In this document: positions 7,819-16,532 of the stretch, piece by piece
Layout: each line of letters opens with the position of its first letter
Numbering within the stretch: the first letter of the stretch is position 1
Source of the DNA: Streptomyces sp. Tue 6430
GTDB lineage: Bacteria; Actinomycetota; Actinomycetes; Streptomycetales; Streptomycetaceae
Assembly (NCBI GenBank): GCA_021568835.1
Contig: JAKGSH010000010.1
Coordinates: 4,526,001-4,590,000 of the forward strand
Direction: 5' to 3'
DNA length: 64,000 nt
Notes under the pieces: generated by a model
What the model was told of the DNA's origin: nothing
What the model saw: only the letters and a program-made list of their open reading frames with translations
Database searches by the model: none
Program-made: the position numbers and the translations under genes

Positions 7819-7842
7819 ATTTACTAGGACGTCCTAGTAAAT
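7819..7842. promoter_or_regulatory. Perfect 24-bp palindrome before the mutase gene
   Basis: The half-site ATTTACTAGGAC is followed with no spacer by its exact reverse complement. It ends eight bases before the mutase ATG and lies between divergent genes. The core CTAGGACGTCCTAG has the form of TetR-family operators in actinobacteria. A bound dimer would block initiation or translation start access for the mutase gene. Confidence 0.75.
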
Positions 7843-7850
7843 TCGAGCGT

Positions 7851-9550
7851 ATGGACGCTGACGCCATCGAGGAAGGCCGCCGACGCTGGCAGGCCCGGTA
7901 CGACGCCGCGCGCAAGCGCGACGCAGACTTCACCACGCTCTCCGGTGATCCCGTGGAGCCGGTGTACGGGCCCCGGCCCGGGGACGCCTACGAGGGCTTC
8001 GAGCGGATCGGCTGGCCCGGGGAGTACCCCTACACCCGCGGGCTGTACCCGACCGGCTACCGGGGCGCACCTGGACCATCCGGCAGTTCGCCGGGTTCGG
8101 GAACGCCGAGCAGACCAACGAGCGCTACAAGATGATCCTCGCCAACGGCGGCGGGGGCCTGTCCGTGGCGTTCGACATGCCGACGCTGATGGGCCGCGAC
8201 TCCGACGACCCGCGTTCGCTCGGCGAGGTCGGGCACTGCGGGGTCGCCATCGACTCCGCGGCCGACATGGAGGTGCTGTTCAAGGACATCCCCCTCGGGG
8301 ACGTCACCACGTCGATGACCATCAGCGGGCCGGCCGTGCCGGTCTTCTGCATGTACCTCGTCGCCGCCGAACGGCAGGGCGTCGACCCGGCCGTCCTCAA
8401 CGGCACCCTGCAGACCGACATCTTCAAGGAGTACATCGCGCAGAAGGAGTGGCTCTTCCAGCCCGAGCCCCACCTGCGCCTCATCGGCGACCTGATGGAG
8501 TACTGCGCCGCCGGCATCCCCGACTACAAGCCGCTCTCCGTCTCCGGCTACCACATCCGCGAGGCCGGCTCGACGGCCGCACAGGAGCTGGCGTACACGC
8601 TGGCGGACGGCTTCGGATACGTCGAACTGGGCCTGAGCCGCGGGCTGGACGTGGACGTGTTCGCCCCGGGCCTGTCCTTCTTCTTCGACGCGCACCTCGA
8701 CTTCTTCGAGGAGATCGCGAAGTTCCGCGCCGCGCGCAGGATCTGGGCCCGGTGGATGCGGGACGTCTACGGGGCTAAGTCGGAGAAGGCGCAGTGGCTG
8801 CGGTTCCACACGCAGACCGCCGGTGTCTCCCTGACCGCCCAGCAGCCGTACAACAACGTGGTGCGCACGGCCGTGGAGGCGCTCGCCGCCGTGCTCGGCG
8901 GCACCAACTCGCTGCACACCAACGCCCTGGACGAGACCCTCGCGCTGCCCTCGGAGCAGGCGGCCGAGATCGCGCTGCGCACGCAGCAGGTGCTGATGGA
9001 GGAGACCGGCGTCGCCAACGTCGCGGACCCGCTGGGCGGTTCCTGGTACGTCGAGCAGCTGACCGACCGGATCGAGGCCGACGCCGAGAAGATCTTCGAG
9101 CGGATCAAGGAGCGGGGGCTGCGGGCGCACCCCGACGGGCGGCACCCGATCGGGCCCGTCACCTCCGGGATCCTGCGGGGCATCGAGGACGGCTGGTTCA
9201 CCGGGGAGATCGCGGAGTCCGCCTTCCGGTACCAGCAGGCGCTGGAGAAGGGCGAGAAGCGGGTCGTCGGGGTCAACGCGCACACCGGATCGGTGACCGG
9301 GGACCTGGAGATCCTGCGAGTCAGCCACGAGGTGGAGCGGGAGCAGGTGCGGACGCTGGGCGCCCGCCGTGCCGTCCGTGACGAGCCGGCCGTGCGGGCC
9401 GCGCTGGACGCCATGCTGGCGGCCGCGCGGGACGGGTCCAACATGATCGGGCCGATGCTGGACGCGGTGCGGGCGGAGGCGACGCTGGGGGAGATCTGCG
9501 GAGTGCTGCGGGAGGAGTGGGGGGTGTACACCGAGCCCGCGGGCTTCTAG
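7851..9550 (+). CDS. icmA: Isobutyryl-CoA mutase large subunit, apparent frameshift
   Basis: A coenzyme-B12-dependent acyl-CoA mutase catalytic chain that interconverts isobutyryl-CoA and n-butyryl-CoA, linking valine and fatty-acid metabolism. The recognisable TIM-barrel parts are YPYTRGLYPTGYRG, GGGGLSVAFDMPTLMGRDSD, TLQTDIFKEYIAQKEWLFQP and LGGTNSLHTNALDETLALPS. There is no cobalamin-binding domain, and the repaired length of 566 residues matches stand-alone IcmA rather than the longer methylmalonyl-CoA mutase; the small subunit must be elsewhere. The frame breaks near 8066: GGGGCGCACC should read GGGGCCGCACC, giving the expected RTWTIRQFAGFGNAEQTNER. One lost C explains it. A palindromic operator lies just upstream. 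Confidence 0.87.
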
Positions 9551-9630
9551 GACGGAGTCCGGGGGCGGGCGGCCGGGGGTTCCTCCTCGCCGCCCGCCCC
9601 CTTTCCGTCCCTTCCCGCCCCTTCCCGTCC

Positions 9631-10272
9631 TCAGGCGTCGGACGGGCCGGCCTCGGCCGGGCCTCCCGCCAGGCCGTGCAGCAGCAGCCGGGTGAGCTCC
9701 CGCACCCACGCCTCGTCCGCCGGTTCCGCGCTGACCAGGGTGCGGTGGACCACCGCGCCCGCGACCACGTCGAAGATCAGGTCGACCGTGCGGGCCGCTT
9801 CCGCCGGGTCCGTCTCCGGCGGGAGCTCCCCCCTGGTCTGCGCGCGGGCCCGGCCCTCCAGGACCAGGTCCTTCTGGGGCTCGACGACGGACGCGCGGAT
9901 GCGTTCGCGCAGGGCCTCGTCGCGGGTGGACTCCGCGACCACCGCCATCAGGCCGCTCCTGGCCTCCGGGCGGGCGAGGATCGCCGCGAACCGGAGGACC
10001 ACGCCCTCGATGTCGGCGGCCAGACTGCCCCGGTCCGGGAGTTCGAGTTCACCGAAGAGTTCCGCGACCGCGTCCACGACCAGTTCGTTCTTGCCCGGCC
10101 AGCGGCGGTAGAGCGTCGTCTTGGCCACCCCGGCCCGGGCCGCCACGTCCCCCAGCGTGAGCCTGGACCAGCCGAGTTCGACCAGGGCCTGCCGGGTCGC
10201 GGACAGGATCGCGGCGTCAGCGGCGGCGCTGCGCGGGCGTCCGGTACGGCCGGCTGGCGTGCGACTCTGCAT
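9631..10272 (-). CDS. TetR-family transcriptional regulator
   Basis: 213 residues. The HTH is at about residues 20-65: ILSATRQALVELGWSRLTLG then DVAARAGVAKTTLYRRWPGK, the classic TetR recognition helix ending in YRRWP. The C-terminal domain is of the TetR_C type often found in this subgroup (PEARSGLMAVVAES). The ATG at 10272 opens into a region with a perfect 8-bp inverted repeat (10355-10371), probably its own operator. It is convergent with icmA and divergent from the thioredoxin gene, so either could be its target. Confidence 0.9.
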   Translation of the reverse strand: MQSRTPAGRTGRPRSAAADAAILSATRQALVELGWSRLTLGDVAARAGVAKTTLYRRWPGKNELVVDAVAELFGELELPDRGSLAADIEGVVLRFAAILARPEARSGLMAVVAESTRDEALRERIRASVVEPQKDLVLEGRARAQTRGELPPETDPAEAARTVDLIFDVVAGAVVHRTLVSAEPADEAWVRELTRLLLHGLAGGPAEAGPSDA

Positions 10273-10354
10273 CCTCCGACCATATCCGGCCGTTCTGCGC
10301 GGTCGTGAGGGAGATCACCGGGACGGGGCGGCGGGAAGGACCCTCGCGGTATTA

Positions 10355-10371
10355 CGCTACGACTCGTAGCG
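10355..10371. promoter_or_regulatory. Inverted repeat CGCTACGA-C-TCGTAGCG, likely TetR operator
   Basis: Eight-base perfect arms around a single C, in the divergent region between the TetR gene (83 bp away) and the thioredoxin-TPR gene (115 bp away). The form TACGAnTCGTA is common for TetR sites. Confidence 0.65.
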
Positions 10372-10485
10372 AAAGCTCGTGAACGGACGTACGCGAGCCG
10401 CGGCCGGGACGGTGCGGGGTGGGGACCCCGGTGCTCGTTTCCGATCGCTTTTCACGCACGCGCGCGGACGGGGGAGGATAGACGC

Positions 10486-11460
10486 ATGCAGCCACGGAAC
10501 ATGTCCATGAGCGGAGTCGTCGACCTCGCCGCGGTGAAGGCGGCCCAGGAGGCCAAGGCGAAGGCGGAGCAGGCTCGCGCCGAAGCCGCCCGGCAGGGCG
10601 GGACGGGGGCGGTGTCGCCCGCGGACCTCGTCATCGACGTCGATGAGGCGGGGTTCGAGCAGGAGGTCCTCCAGCGGTCCGCCGAGGTCCCGGTCGTCAT
10701 CGACTTCTGGGCCGAGTGGTGCCAGCCCTGCAAGCAGCTCAGCCCGGTGCTGGAGCGGCTCGCCGTCGAGTACGAGGGGCGGTTCCTGCTCGCCAAGATC
10801 GATGTCGACGCCAACCAGATGCTGATGCAGCAGTTCGGGGTGCAGGGCATCCCGGCCGTCTTCGCCGTCGTCGCGGGGCAGGCGCTGCCGCTCTTCCAGG
10901 GGGCGGCCGGCGAGGCGCAGATCCGCCAGACGCTCGACCAGCTCGTGCAGGTCGCCGAGCAGCGCTTCGGCCTGACCGGCCTCACCGTCGACCCCGAGGC
11001 CCGGCCCGGTGAGCGTCCCGAGGTCACCGAGGCGCCGGCCGGCCCCCACGACGCCCTGCTGGAGGCCGCCGTACAGGCGCTGGACGCGGGGGACTTCGGC
11101 GGGGCGGTGCGCGCGTACCAGAACGTGCTGGCCGACGACCCCGGCAACACCGAGGCCAGACTCGGCCTCGCGCAGGCCGAGTTGCTGCACCGGGTGCAGG
11201 ACATGGATCCCCAGCTGGTGCGCGAGGAGGCCGCCGGCAAGCCGGGTGACGCACGGGCGCAGATCGCCGCCGCCGACCTCGACCTGGTGGGCGGGCACGT
11301 CGAGGACGCCTTCGGGCGGCTCATCGACACCGTGGCCCGGACGGCGGGCGACGAGCGGGACGCCGTACGGCTGCGGCTGCTCGAGCTGTTCGAGGTGGTC
11401 GGGCCCGACGACCCGCGGGTGGCCGCGGCGCGCAGGGCGCTGGCGCGCGCCCTCTTCTAG
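10486..11460 (+). CDS. Thioredoxin-TPR protein, CnoX/YbbN type
   Basis: 324 residues. A coiled, charged lead (VDLAAVKAAQEAKAKAEQAR) is followed by a thioredoxin domain at about 45-155 with the active-site motif WCQPCK and the cis-proline loop GVQGIPAVFAV. A C-terminal TPR-like helical domain (about 180-324) contains ALDAGDFGGAVRAYQNVLAD and repeated DPxxxxAR-type turns. This is the architecture of E. coli CnoX, a chaperone-like redox protein that guards substrates from over-oxidation. Both cysteines are present, so oxidoreductase activity is possible. ATG at 10486; a second ATG six codons in is an alternative. Confidence 0.88.
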   Translation: MQPRNMSMSGVVDLAAVKAAQEAKAKAEQARAEAARQGGTGAVSPADLVIDVDEAGFEQEVLQRSAEVPVVIDFWAEWCQPCKQLSPVLERLAVEYEGRFLLAKIDVDANQMLMQQFGVQGIPAVFAVVAGQALPLFQGAAGEAQIRQTLDQLVQVAEQRFGLTGLTVDPEARPGERPEVTEAPAGPHDALLEAAVQALDAGDFGGAVRAYQNVLADDPGNTEARLGLAQAELLHRVQDMDPQLVREEAAGKPGDARAQIAAADLDLVGGHVEDAFGRLIDTVARTAGDERDAVRLRLLELFEVVGPDDPRVAAARRALARALF

Positions 11461-11542
11461 CGGGGTGGGCGCCCGGTTCTGACCAGTCGCTAAACATCGG
11501 AGCCGCCGGCGCCCGCGTGGAGATTCAGCCGACACGGTTCCG

Positions 11543-11584
11543 CAGCGGCCGCGCTTTGCCAAATCTTGGCAATCGCGGCCGCTG
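11543..11584. terminator. Large nested hairpin after the thioredoxin gene
   Basis: The outer arms are CAGCGGCCGCG (11543-11553) and CGCGGCCGCTG (11574-11584); the inner arms are TTGCCAA and TTGGCAA (11556-11572) around ATC. It starts 82 bp after the thioredoxin stop. It is a probable terminator, though the inner TTGCCAA repeat could also be a protein-binding site for the downstream cassette. Confidence 0.55.
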
Positions 11585-12106
11585 TTACTGGCAGTAAGTC
11601 AGGGCTGCTGTTCTGTCGGATTCTGTCCAGCGATCAACAGTTTTGTCCTGGGCATGGCTGCCACCGAGCGTCGCCGGTCGAGACCGGTGGGTCGTTGTTC
11701 GGTTATCCGGCCGTTACTAGCGAGTAACGAACCCCCTTGTGCGGGCGGCGAGAATGCACCACGATCGGCCACGCTCGGTCCGTTCCCGTACCCCGACAGC
11801 CGGTTGGGTCAACGGGTTTTCCCGGGTCCCCACCGAGCAGGGACGACGGCAGCAGTGCCGTCGGCTCTTGGGCAGGGGGTCTTCGCCACGGCGAAGCCTG
11901 TCCAGCAAGGTTGTGCGTGATGCGTGTCAGGCGCGACCAGTGGTTGTCGCTCGGGGTGATCGCCGGTGATTCGGGCGCGGTTCGCGCCACCGACTACAGG
12001 CGCTCCCCTACCCGAGGACGTAGCACTTCTCCCATCCCTGCCCGGCTGAGCCGCCGTTTTGGGGGCTAGTCAGGGCCAGGAGATGTACGTCCGAGAAGGA
12101 GGAAAT
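11585..12106 (+). promoter_or_regulatory. Long leader of the DUF6230 cassette with two palindromes
   Basis: About 520 bp with no credible gene. It holds TTACTGGCAGTAA (11585-11597) and GTTACTAGCGAGTAAC (11713-11728), two sites sharing TTACT...AGTAA arms with three- and four-base centres, probably for one regulator. The rest is unusually rich in A/T patches for this genome. A strong AAGGAGG site (12096-12103) precedes the DUF6230 ATG. No promoter boxes could be assigned with confidence. Confidence 0.5.
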
Positions 12107-12739
12107 ATGGAGTCCCAGGTGCGTGGCGGGACCAGATGGAAGCGCTTCGCTGTGGTCATGGTGCCCAGCGTCGCCGCCACGGCGTGCATAGGCGTCGCCC
12201 TCGCGCAGGGTGCGCTCGCCGCGTCGTTCAGCGTGTCGGGTCAGTCGTTCAAGGTCACCGCGGACAAGCTCGTCGGTACGGGCTTCTCGCAGTACGGCGC
12301 GATCGACTCGGGCTACACCCTCGACGGCAAGAAGACGGCTCACGCCGTCGCCGTCTCCGGGTTCAAGAGCGCGTCGATCACGAACATGTGCCAGTCCGTG
12401 GTCACGCCGAACATCCCGCTGCTCGGCTCGGTCAGCCTCACGCTGAAGGCCGGCGGTGGCGACACCCCGGTCCAGGCCGAGAACCTCTTCATCGACGTCG
12501 AGGACCTCGCGGCCGACGCGACGTTCAAGAACATCGACATCGGTGTGGCCGCCAAGGACCTGAAGAAGGGTCCGGGCATCAAGGACGGCGACACCGCGAA
12601 CCCGTTCGGGTTCGCGCAGGAGGCCGAGTCGGCCGTCCTGACCGACGTGAAGCAGACGGCGTGGGCCACCACCGCCGGAACCTTCAAGCTCAGCGGCCTG
12701 AAGATGTCGCTGTCGACGGGTGTCAAGGAGTGCTACTAA
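12107..12739 (+). CDS. DUF6230 family secreted or membrane-anchored protein
   Basis: 210 residues. An N-terminal basic stretch (RGGTRWKRFAVVMVPSVAAT) leads into a hydrophobic segment ACIGVALAQGALAASF, a signal peptide or anchor. The remainder is a beta-rich domain with regular spacing: FSVSGQSFKVTADKLVGTGF, LDGKKTAHAVAVSGFKSASI, and PLLGSVSLTLKAGGGDTPVQ. Two cysteines (NMCQS and the end VKECY) may pair. This is the DUF6230 family; older Streptomyces records call it cholesterol esterase, for which I see no catalytic Ser-His-Asp pattern. It is followed by a DUF6114 gene and a secreted protein, a gene order conserved in actinomycetes. Confidence 0.85.
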   Translation: MESQVRGGTRWKRFAVVMVPSVAATACIGVALAQGALAASFSVSGQSFKVTADKLVGTGFSQYGAIDSGYTLDGKKTAHAVAVSGFKSASITNMCQSVVTPNIPLLGSVSLTLKAGGGDTPVQAENLFIDVEDLAADATFKNIDIGVAAKDLKKGPGIKDGDTANPFGFAQEAESAVLTDVKQTAWATTAGTFKLSGLKMSLSTGVKECY

Positions 12740-12748
12740 GCACTCTCT

Positions 12749-12783
12749 GACGGGCGGGGGAGCCGGTGGCACCCCCGCCCGTC
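12749..12783 (+). terminator. Hairpin between DUF6230 and DUF6114 genes
   Basis: GACGGGCGGGGG and CCCCCGCCCGTC pair around an 11-base loop, ten bases after the DUF6230 stop. With another 100 bp to the next gene, it may partly terminate transcription and give more DUF6230 than DUF6114 (inference). Confidence 0.55.
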
Positions 12784-12885
12784 CAGTCCCACCCCTTCGG
12801 ACCGGAGCGCCCGCCCAGCCGTGGGCGCCGGTCCCCCCTCGCAGCACCACCACCACAGCAACGCCGCACCAGGGAGCTGTTTTCC

Positions 12886-13496
12886 ATGAGCGCCGAGACC
12901 CCTGTCGCCCCCGGCCAGTTCGACCTCCGGAGGCAGCAGTTCCGCGCCTGGCGGGGCACGCGGCCGTTCTGGGCCGGCCTGTTCGTTCTGATCAGCGGGT
13001 TCCCCATCGCCTACTTCCCGTACGCGCACCTCCAGATCGGTCATCTGACCCTGGCGATGGCCACCACCGCCGGCGCCGGCTCGCTGATCATCGGTGTGCT
13101 GCTGGGGTGCTGGGCGTCAGCCTGTGGTTCCAGAAGCACGTACGGGTCTTCGCGGGCGTCGCGGCGATCCTGCTGGGACTGGTCTCCATCCCGGTGTCCA
13201 ACCTCGGCGGCTTCCTCATCGGTTTCCTCTTCGCCCTGATCGGCGGAGCGATGGCCATCTCCTGGGCGCCGGGCGCACCGCCGGCGGAGCAGGCGCCGGG
13301 GAACGGCCCGGACACGGGCACGACGCCCGCGGCCGCCTTCCCGCAGGACACGGGAGCCGCTCCGGCGGGCCCCACCGAGAACCCGTACAGCACGGGGCCG
13401 GCCTTCACCAAGGACGCCGGCGGCACGGACGAGCCGAACGAACTGTCAGGAACGAGCCCGGCGAACGGGGCGAACGGGAGGCACAGTGCCGGCTGA
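12886..13496 (+). CDS. DUF6114 membrane protein, apparent frameshift
   Basis: The start is the ATG at 12886. It encodes FRAWRGTRPFWAGLFVLISG, a second helix near HLTLAMATTAGAGSLIIGVL, then the frame breaks near 13103-13107. Adding one G to GCTGGGGTGCTGG restores LLGVLGVSLWFQKHVRVFAG and two more membrane helices (VAAILLGLVSIPVSNLGGF, LIGFLFALIGGAMAISW). The repaired protein is 203 residues with four membrane helices, then a Pro/Gly/Thr-rich cytoplasmic or external tail. Its stop overlaps the GTG of the next gene. It belongs to the DUF6114 family, the usual partner of DUF6230. The break is probably a base-call loss. Confidence 0.78.
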
Positions 13497-14904
13497 CGAG
13501 GTGACCACCGGGAGCGGTGTGGACGCTGCCCGCGTGAGAACCGGGCCACGCCACGCGGCACCCAAGAAGCCGCTGTTCACCAGGTTCCACATGCCGGCCG
13601 GGAAGGCGATAGCCCTGGCGGCCATGCCGACCGCGGTCCTCATGGGCATGGGGTTCACACCGACCCTCGCCAACGCCGAGGACCAGCCGGCGTCCAAGAG
13701 CCTCACCATCGACGAGTACAAGGACTGCGTCGCGGCCCTGGAGGACGCGCAGGACCCCTCCGCGTCACCCACGCCGTCCGCCTCGCAGAGCGCGAGCGGG
13801 TCCGCGGACGACGTCGCGGACGACACGAAGGACGACTCCGCGTCCGGCTCCGGGGACGGGGCGACGGGCGGCGGTTCGGACTCCTCCGGCGGCACGAGCG
13901 GTTCGGGCGGCTCCACTGCGCCGGATTCAGGTTCCGGCGACGTGACCGAGCCCGCCCCGGCGGCCTCGTCCGAGGCTTCCGAGCCGCAGAAGGCCGAGAC
14001 CTCCACCGACACCCCGACGGCCGCTCCCTCGCCGTCCGAGACCGACAAGAACCTGCTGGAGACGATCGGCGACACGATCACCGATCTCTTCGACGGCAAG
14101 GACGCCACCGGGACGGCCACCGCGAGCCCGACCCCGTCGGCCTCCGAGACCGCCTCGACGGGCACCGGTGACACGGGGGCGGGCACGGGCTCCGGGTCCG
14201 GTTCTGACAGCGGATCGGCGGGCTCCGGGTCGGCGGACACCGGGTCGGCCGGCTCCGGCAAGGACACCACCGACGCCGCCGGCGACGCCGTCAAGGACAC
14301 CGCCGACAAGGCGGGCGACACGGTGGCGGACGCCGGGAAGAAGGCGGAGGAGACGGCCGCGGACGCCACGGACGCCGCCGATGCCACCGCCTCGCCGAGC
14401 CCGTCCGAGAGCGCCACGACCGACGTGGACGACTGCCCGGTCGCCACCGAGGACGAGAGCGGCATCGACAACAAGACGCCGCTGCCGGACGACCCGTGGT
14501 ACCTCAACGCCAGCTCGCTGCTCCTCAAGGGCGCCGACTACCAGGGCATCGTCGAGGTGAAGACGGCCAACGGGACCAGGAAGAAGGTCCTGAAGTACGT
14601 CATCTCCGAGGGCACCGACATCGGCGACCTGCACCAGACGGTCAGCGACGAGCGAGCGGGCGTGACCTACCACGTCCAGGCCGGCCCGGGTACGACGTCG
14701 ACCATCCGCAACGGCGACACGATCATGTACACCGAGAGCATCTCGGGGAACCTGTTCGGTCTGATCCCGGTGACGTTCGACCCGGAGAACCCGCCTCCGC
14801 TGAACATCCCGCTGATCTACTTCACCAAGGTGAAGGTCGTCCAGGCGGGCCAGTTCGGCGGCGACCTCCACATACCGGGGATGCACCTCTACAACACCAA
14901 GTAG
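13486..14904 (+). CDS. Large secreted protein with acidic Ser/Thr-rich linker
   Basis: 472 residues, start GTG at 13486 inside the end of the DUF6114 gene. The N-terminus has a basic region, then GKAIALAAMPTAVLMGMGFT and a likely cleavage after LANA. Residues about 85-320 are low complexity: Asp/Ser/Gly/Thr tracts and a helical stretch of heptad- or 11-mer-like units (AGDAVKDTADKAGDTVADAG, KKAEETAADATDAAD) resembling LEA proteins. The last 150 residues form a compact domain: DDPWYLNASSLLLKGADYQG, then VSDERAGVTYHVQAGPGTTS and FGGDLHIPGMHLYNTK. The product is probably a cell-wall-spanning stalk with a distal domain. Function unknown; it is linked by position to DUF6230 and DUF6114. Confidence 0.8.
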   Translation: MPADEVTTGSGVDAARVRTGPRHAAPKKPLFTRFHMPAGKAIALAAMPTAVLMGMGFTPTLANAEDQPASKSLTIDEYKDCVAALEDAQDPSASPTPSASQSASGSADDVADDTKDDSASGSGDGATGGGSDSSGGTSGSGGSTAPDSGSGDVTEPAPAASSEASEPQKAETSTDTPTAAPSPSETDKNLLETIGDTITDLFDGKDATGTATASPTPSASETASTGTGDTGAGTGSGSGSDSGSAGSGSADTGSAGSGKDTTDAAGDAVKDTADKAGDTVADAGKKAEETAADATDAADATASPSPSESATTDVDDCPVATEDESGIDNKTPLPDDPWYLNASSLLLKGADYQGIVEVKTANGTRKKVLKYVISEGTDIGDLHQTVSDERAGVTYHVQAGPGTTSTIRNGDTIMYTESISGNLFGLIPVTFDPENPPPLNIPLIYFTKVKVVQAGQFGGDLHIPGMHLYNTK

Positions 14905-14941
14905 CCGTCCCCCGCAGTCCCTTCCGGGAGCCGCACAACGC

Positions 14942-14976
14942 CTGAGGGCGCCCCCTGCACCAGGGGGCGCCCTCAG
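14942..14976. terminator. 16-bp hairpin between convergent genes
   Basis: CTGAGGGCGCCCCCTG and its exact reverse complement flank CAC. It lies between the secreted-protein gene and the minus-strand pyk gene, and is a probable terminator for both directions. Confidence 0.75.
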
Positions 14977-15014
14977 CGCCGTCCGTACGGCGGCCGGCCG
15001 CGGGCCGGACCGGG

Positions 15015-16443
15015 TCAGTCGCGGGAGCCCTGGCCCAGGTGGTGGACGCGGACCATGTTGGTGGTGCCGGGACGCCGGGGGCGAACCGGCGGTGATGACC
15101 ACGATCTCACCCGGGTTGAAGCGGTTGAGCTTGAGGATCTCCTGGTCCACCAGCTCGACCATCTCGTCGGTGCTGTTCACGAACGGCACGATGTGCGACT
15201 CGACGCCCCAGCTCAGCGCCAGCTGGTTGCGGGTGCCCTCGTCGGTGGTGAAGGCGATGATCGGCTGGGTCGCGCGGTAGCGCGAGAGACGGCGCGCGGT
15301 GTCGCCGGACTGGGTGAACGCCACCAGGCCCCGGCCGCCGAGGAAGTCGGCGATCTCGCACGCGGCACGCGCGATCGAACCGCCCTGCGTGCGCGGCTTC
15401 TTGCCCGGCACGAGCGGCTGGAGGCCCTTGGAGAGCAGCTCCGTCTCGGCCGCGGTGACGATCTTCGACATCGTCTTCACGGTCTCGATCGGGTACGCGC
15501 CCACGCTCGACTCGGCGGACAGCATGACCGCGTCCGCGCCGTCCAGGATCGCGTTGGCCACGTCGGAGGCCTCGGCGCGGGTCGGACGGGAGTTGGTGAT
15601 CATCGACTCCATCATCTGGGTCGCCACGATCACCGGCTTGGCGTTGCGGCGGCACAGCTCGATGAGCCGCTTCTGCACCATGGGGACCTTCTCGAGCGGG
15701 TACTCGACGGCCAGGTCGCCACGGGCGACCATCACGCCGTCGAACGCCATCACGACGTCCTCCATGTTCTCCACCGCCTGGGGCTTCTCCACCTTGGCGA
15801 TGACGGGGACGCGGCGGCCCTCCTCGTCCATGACGCGGTGCACGTCCTGGACGTCCTTGGCATCGCGGACGAAGGACAGCGCGACCAGGTCGGCGCCCAT
15901 GCGCAGCGCGAACCGCAGGTCCTCGATGTCCTTCTCGCTCAGCGCGGGCACGTTGACGGCCGTGCCGGGCAGGTTGATGCCCTTGTGGTCGGAGATGACA
16001 CCGCCCTCGATGACGATCGTCCGCACCCGCGGGCCCTCGACGTCGAGGACCTTCAGCTCGACGTTGCCGTCGTTGATGAGGATCTGGTCGCCGCGCGAGA
16101 CGTCGCCGGGCAGCCCCTTGTACGTGGTGCCGCAGATCGTCTTGTCGCCGGGCACGTCGTCGGTGGTGATGGTGAACTCGTCACCGCGCACCAGCTCGAC
16201 CGGCCCCTCGGCGAAGGTCTCGAGGCGGATCTTCGGGCCCTGGAGGTCGGCGAGGACACCGATGGACCGGCCGGTCTCCTTGGCGGCGGCCCGGACCCGG
16301 TCGTACCGGCCCTGGTGCTCGGCGTGCGAGCCGTGGCTGAAGTTGAAGCGGGCCACGTTCATGCCGGCCTCGATCAGCGACACGAGCATGTCGTGGGAGT
16401 CGACCGCGGGGCCGAGAGTACAGACGATTTTCGAACGGCGCAT
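15015..16443 (-). CDS. pyk: Pyruvate kinase, apparent frameshift near the end
   Basis: Converts phosphoenolpyruvate and ADP to pyruvate and ATP, the last step of glycolysis. MRRSKIVCTLGPAVDSHDML opens the barrel; FNFSHGSHAEH, LQGPKIRLETF, AKVEKPQAVENM (catalytic lysine region), MVARGDLAVE and ATQMMESMITNSRPTRAE are all present. The C-terminal allosteric domain ends at VVITAGSPP. The frame then breaks twice within ten bases (about 15067 and 15075): two CCCGGG sites each read CCGGG in plus-strand terms. With both restored, the ending is GVPGTTNMVRVHHLGQGSRD and the length 476, normal for the family. Two adjacent losses of the same type favour sequencing error. Confidence 0.9.
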
Positions 16444-16471
16444 GGGGCGATCCTATCGGTTTGTTTCGCTA

Positions 16472-16483
16472 CGGAATATTCCG
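16472..16483. promoter_or_regulatory. 12-bp palindrome CGGAATATTCCG upstream of pyk
   Basis: A perfect palindrome 29 bp before the pyk ATG in the 89-bp gap after ackA, where the pyk promoter should lie. It is AT-rich at its centre, unlike its surroundings. It could be an operator or part of a promoter; no known regulator could be assigned. Confidence 0.4.
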
Positions 16484-16532
16484 TCTGGCGGAAGATACAA
16501 ATGGGCGGGAACGCGCTCAGTTGCTTTCCCGC

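Noticed and set aside
10486..11460. Thioredoxin-TPR gene as part of a c-type cytochrome maturation cluster
   Set aside because: No heme motif, no membrane anchor and no ccm-like neighbours.
11654..12069. Small open frames on both strands before DUF6230
   Set aside because: Short, overlapping, no ribosome sites, no family pattern; the region reads better as a regulatory leader.
12107..12739. Cholesterol esterase annotation for the DUF6230 protein
   Set aside because: No GxSxG or other serine hydrolase pattern in its 210 residues; the label seems inherited from old records.
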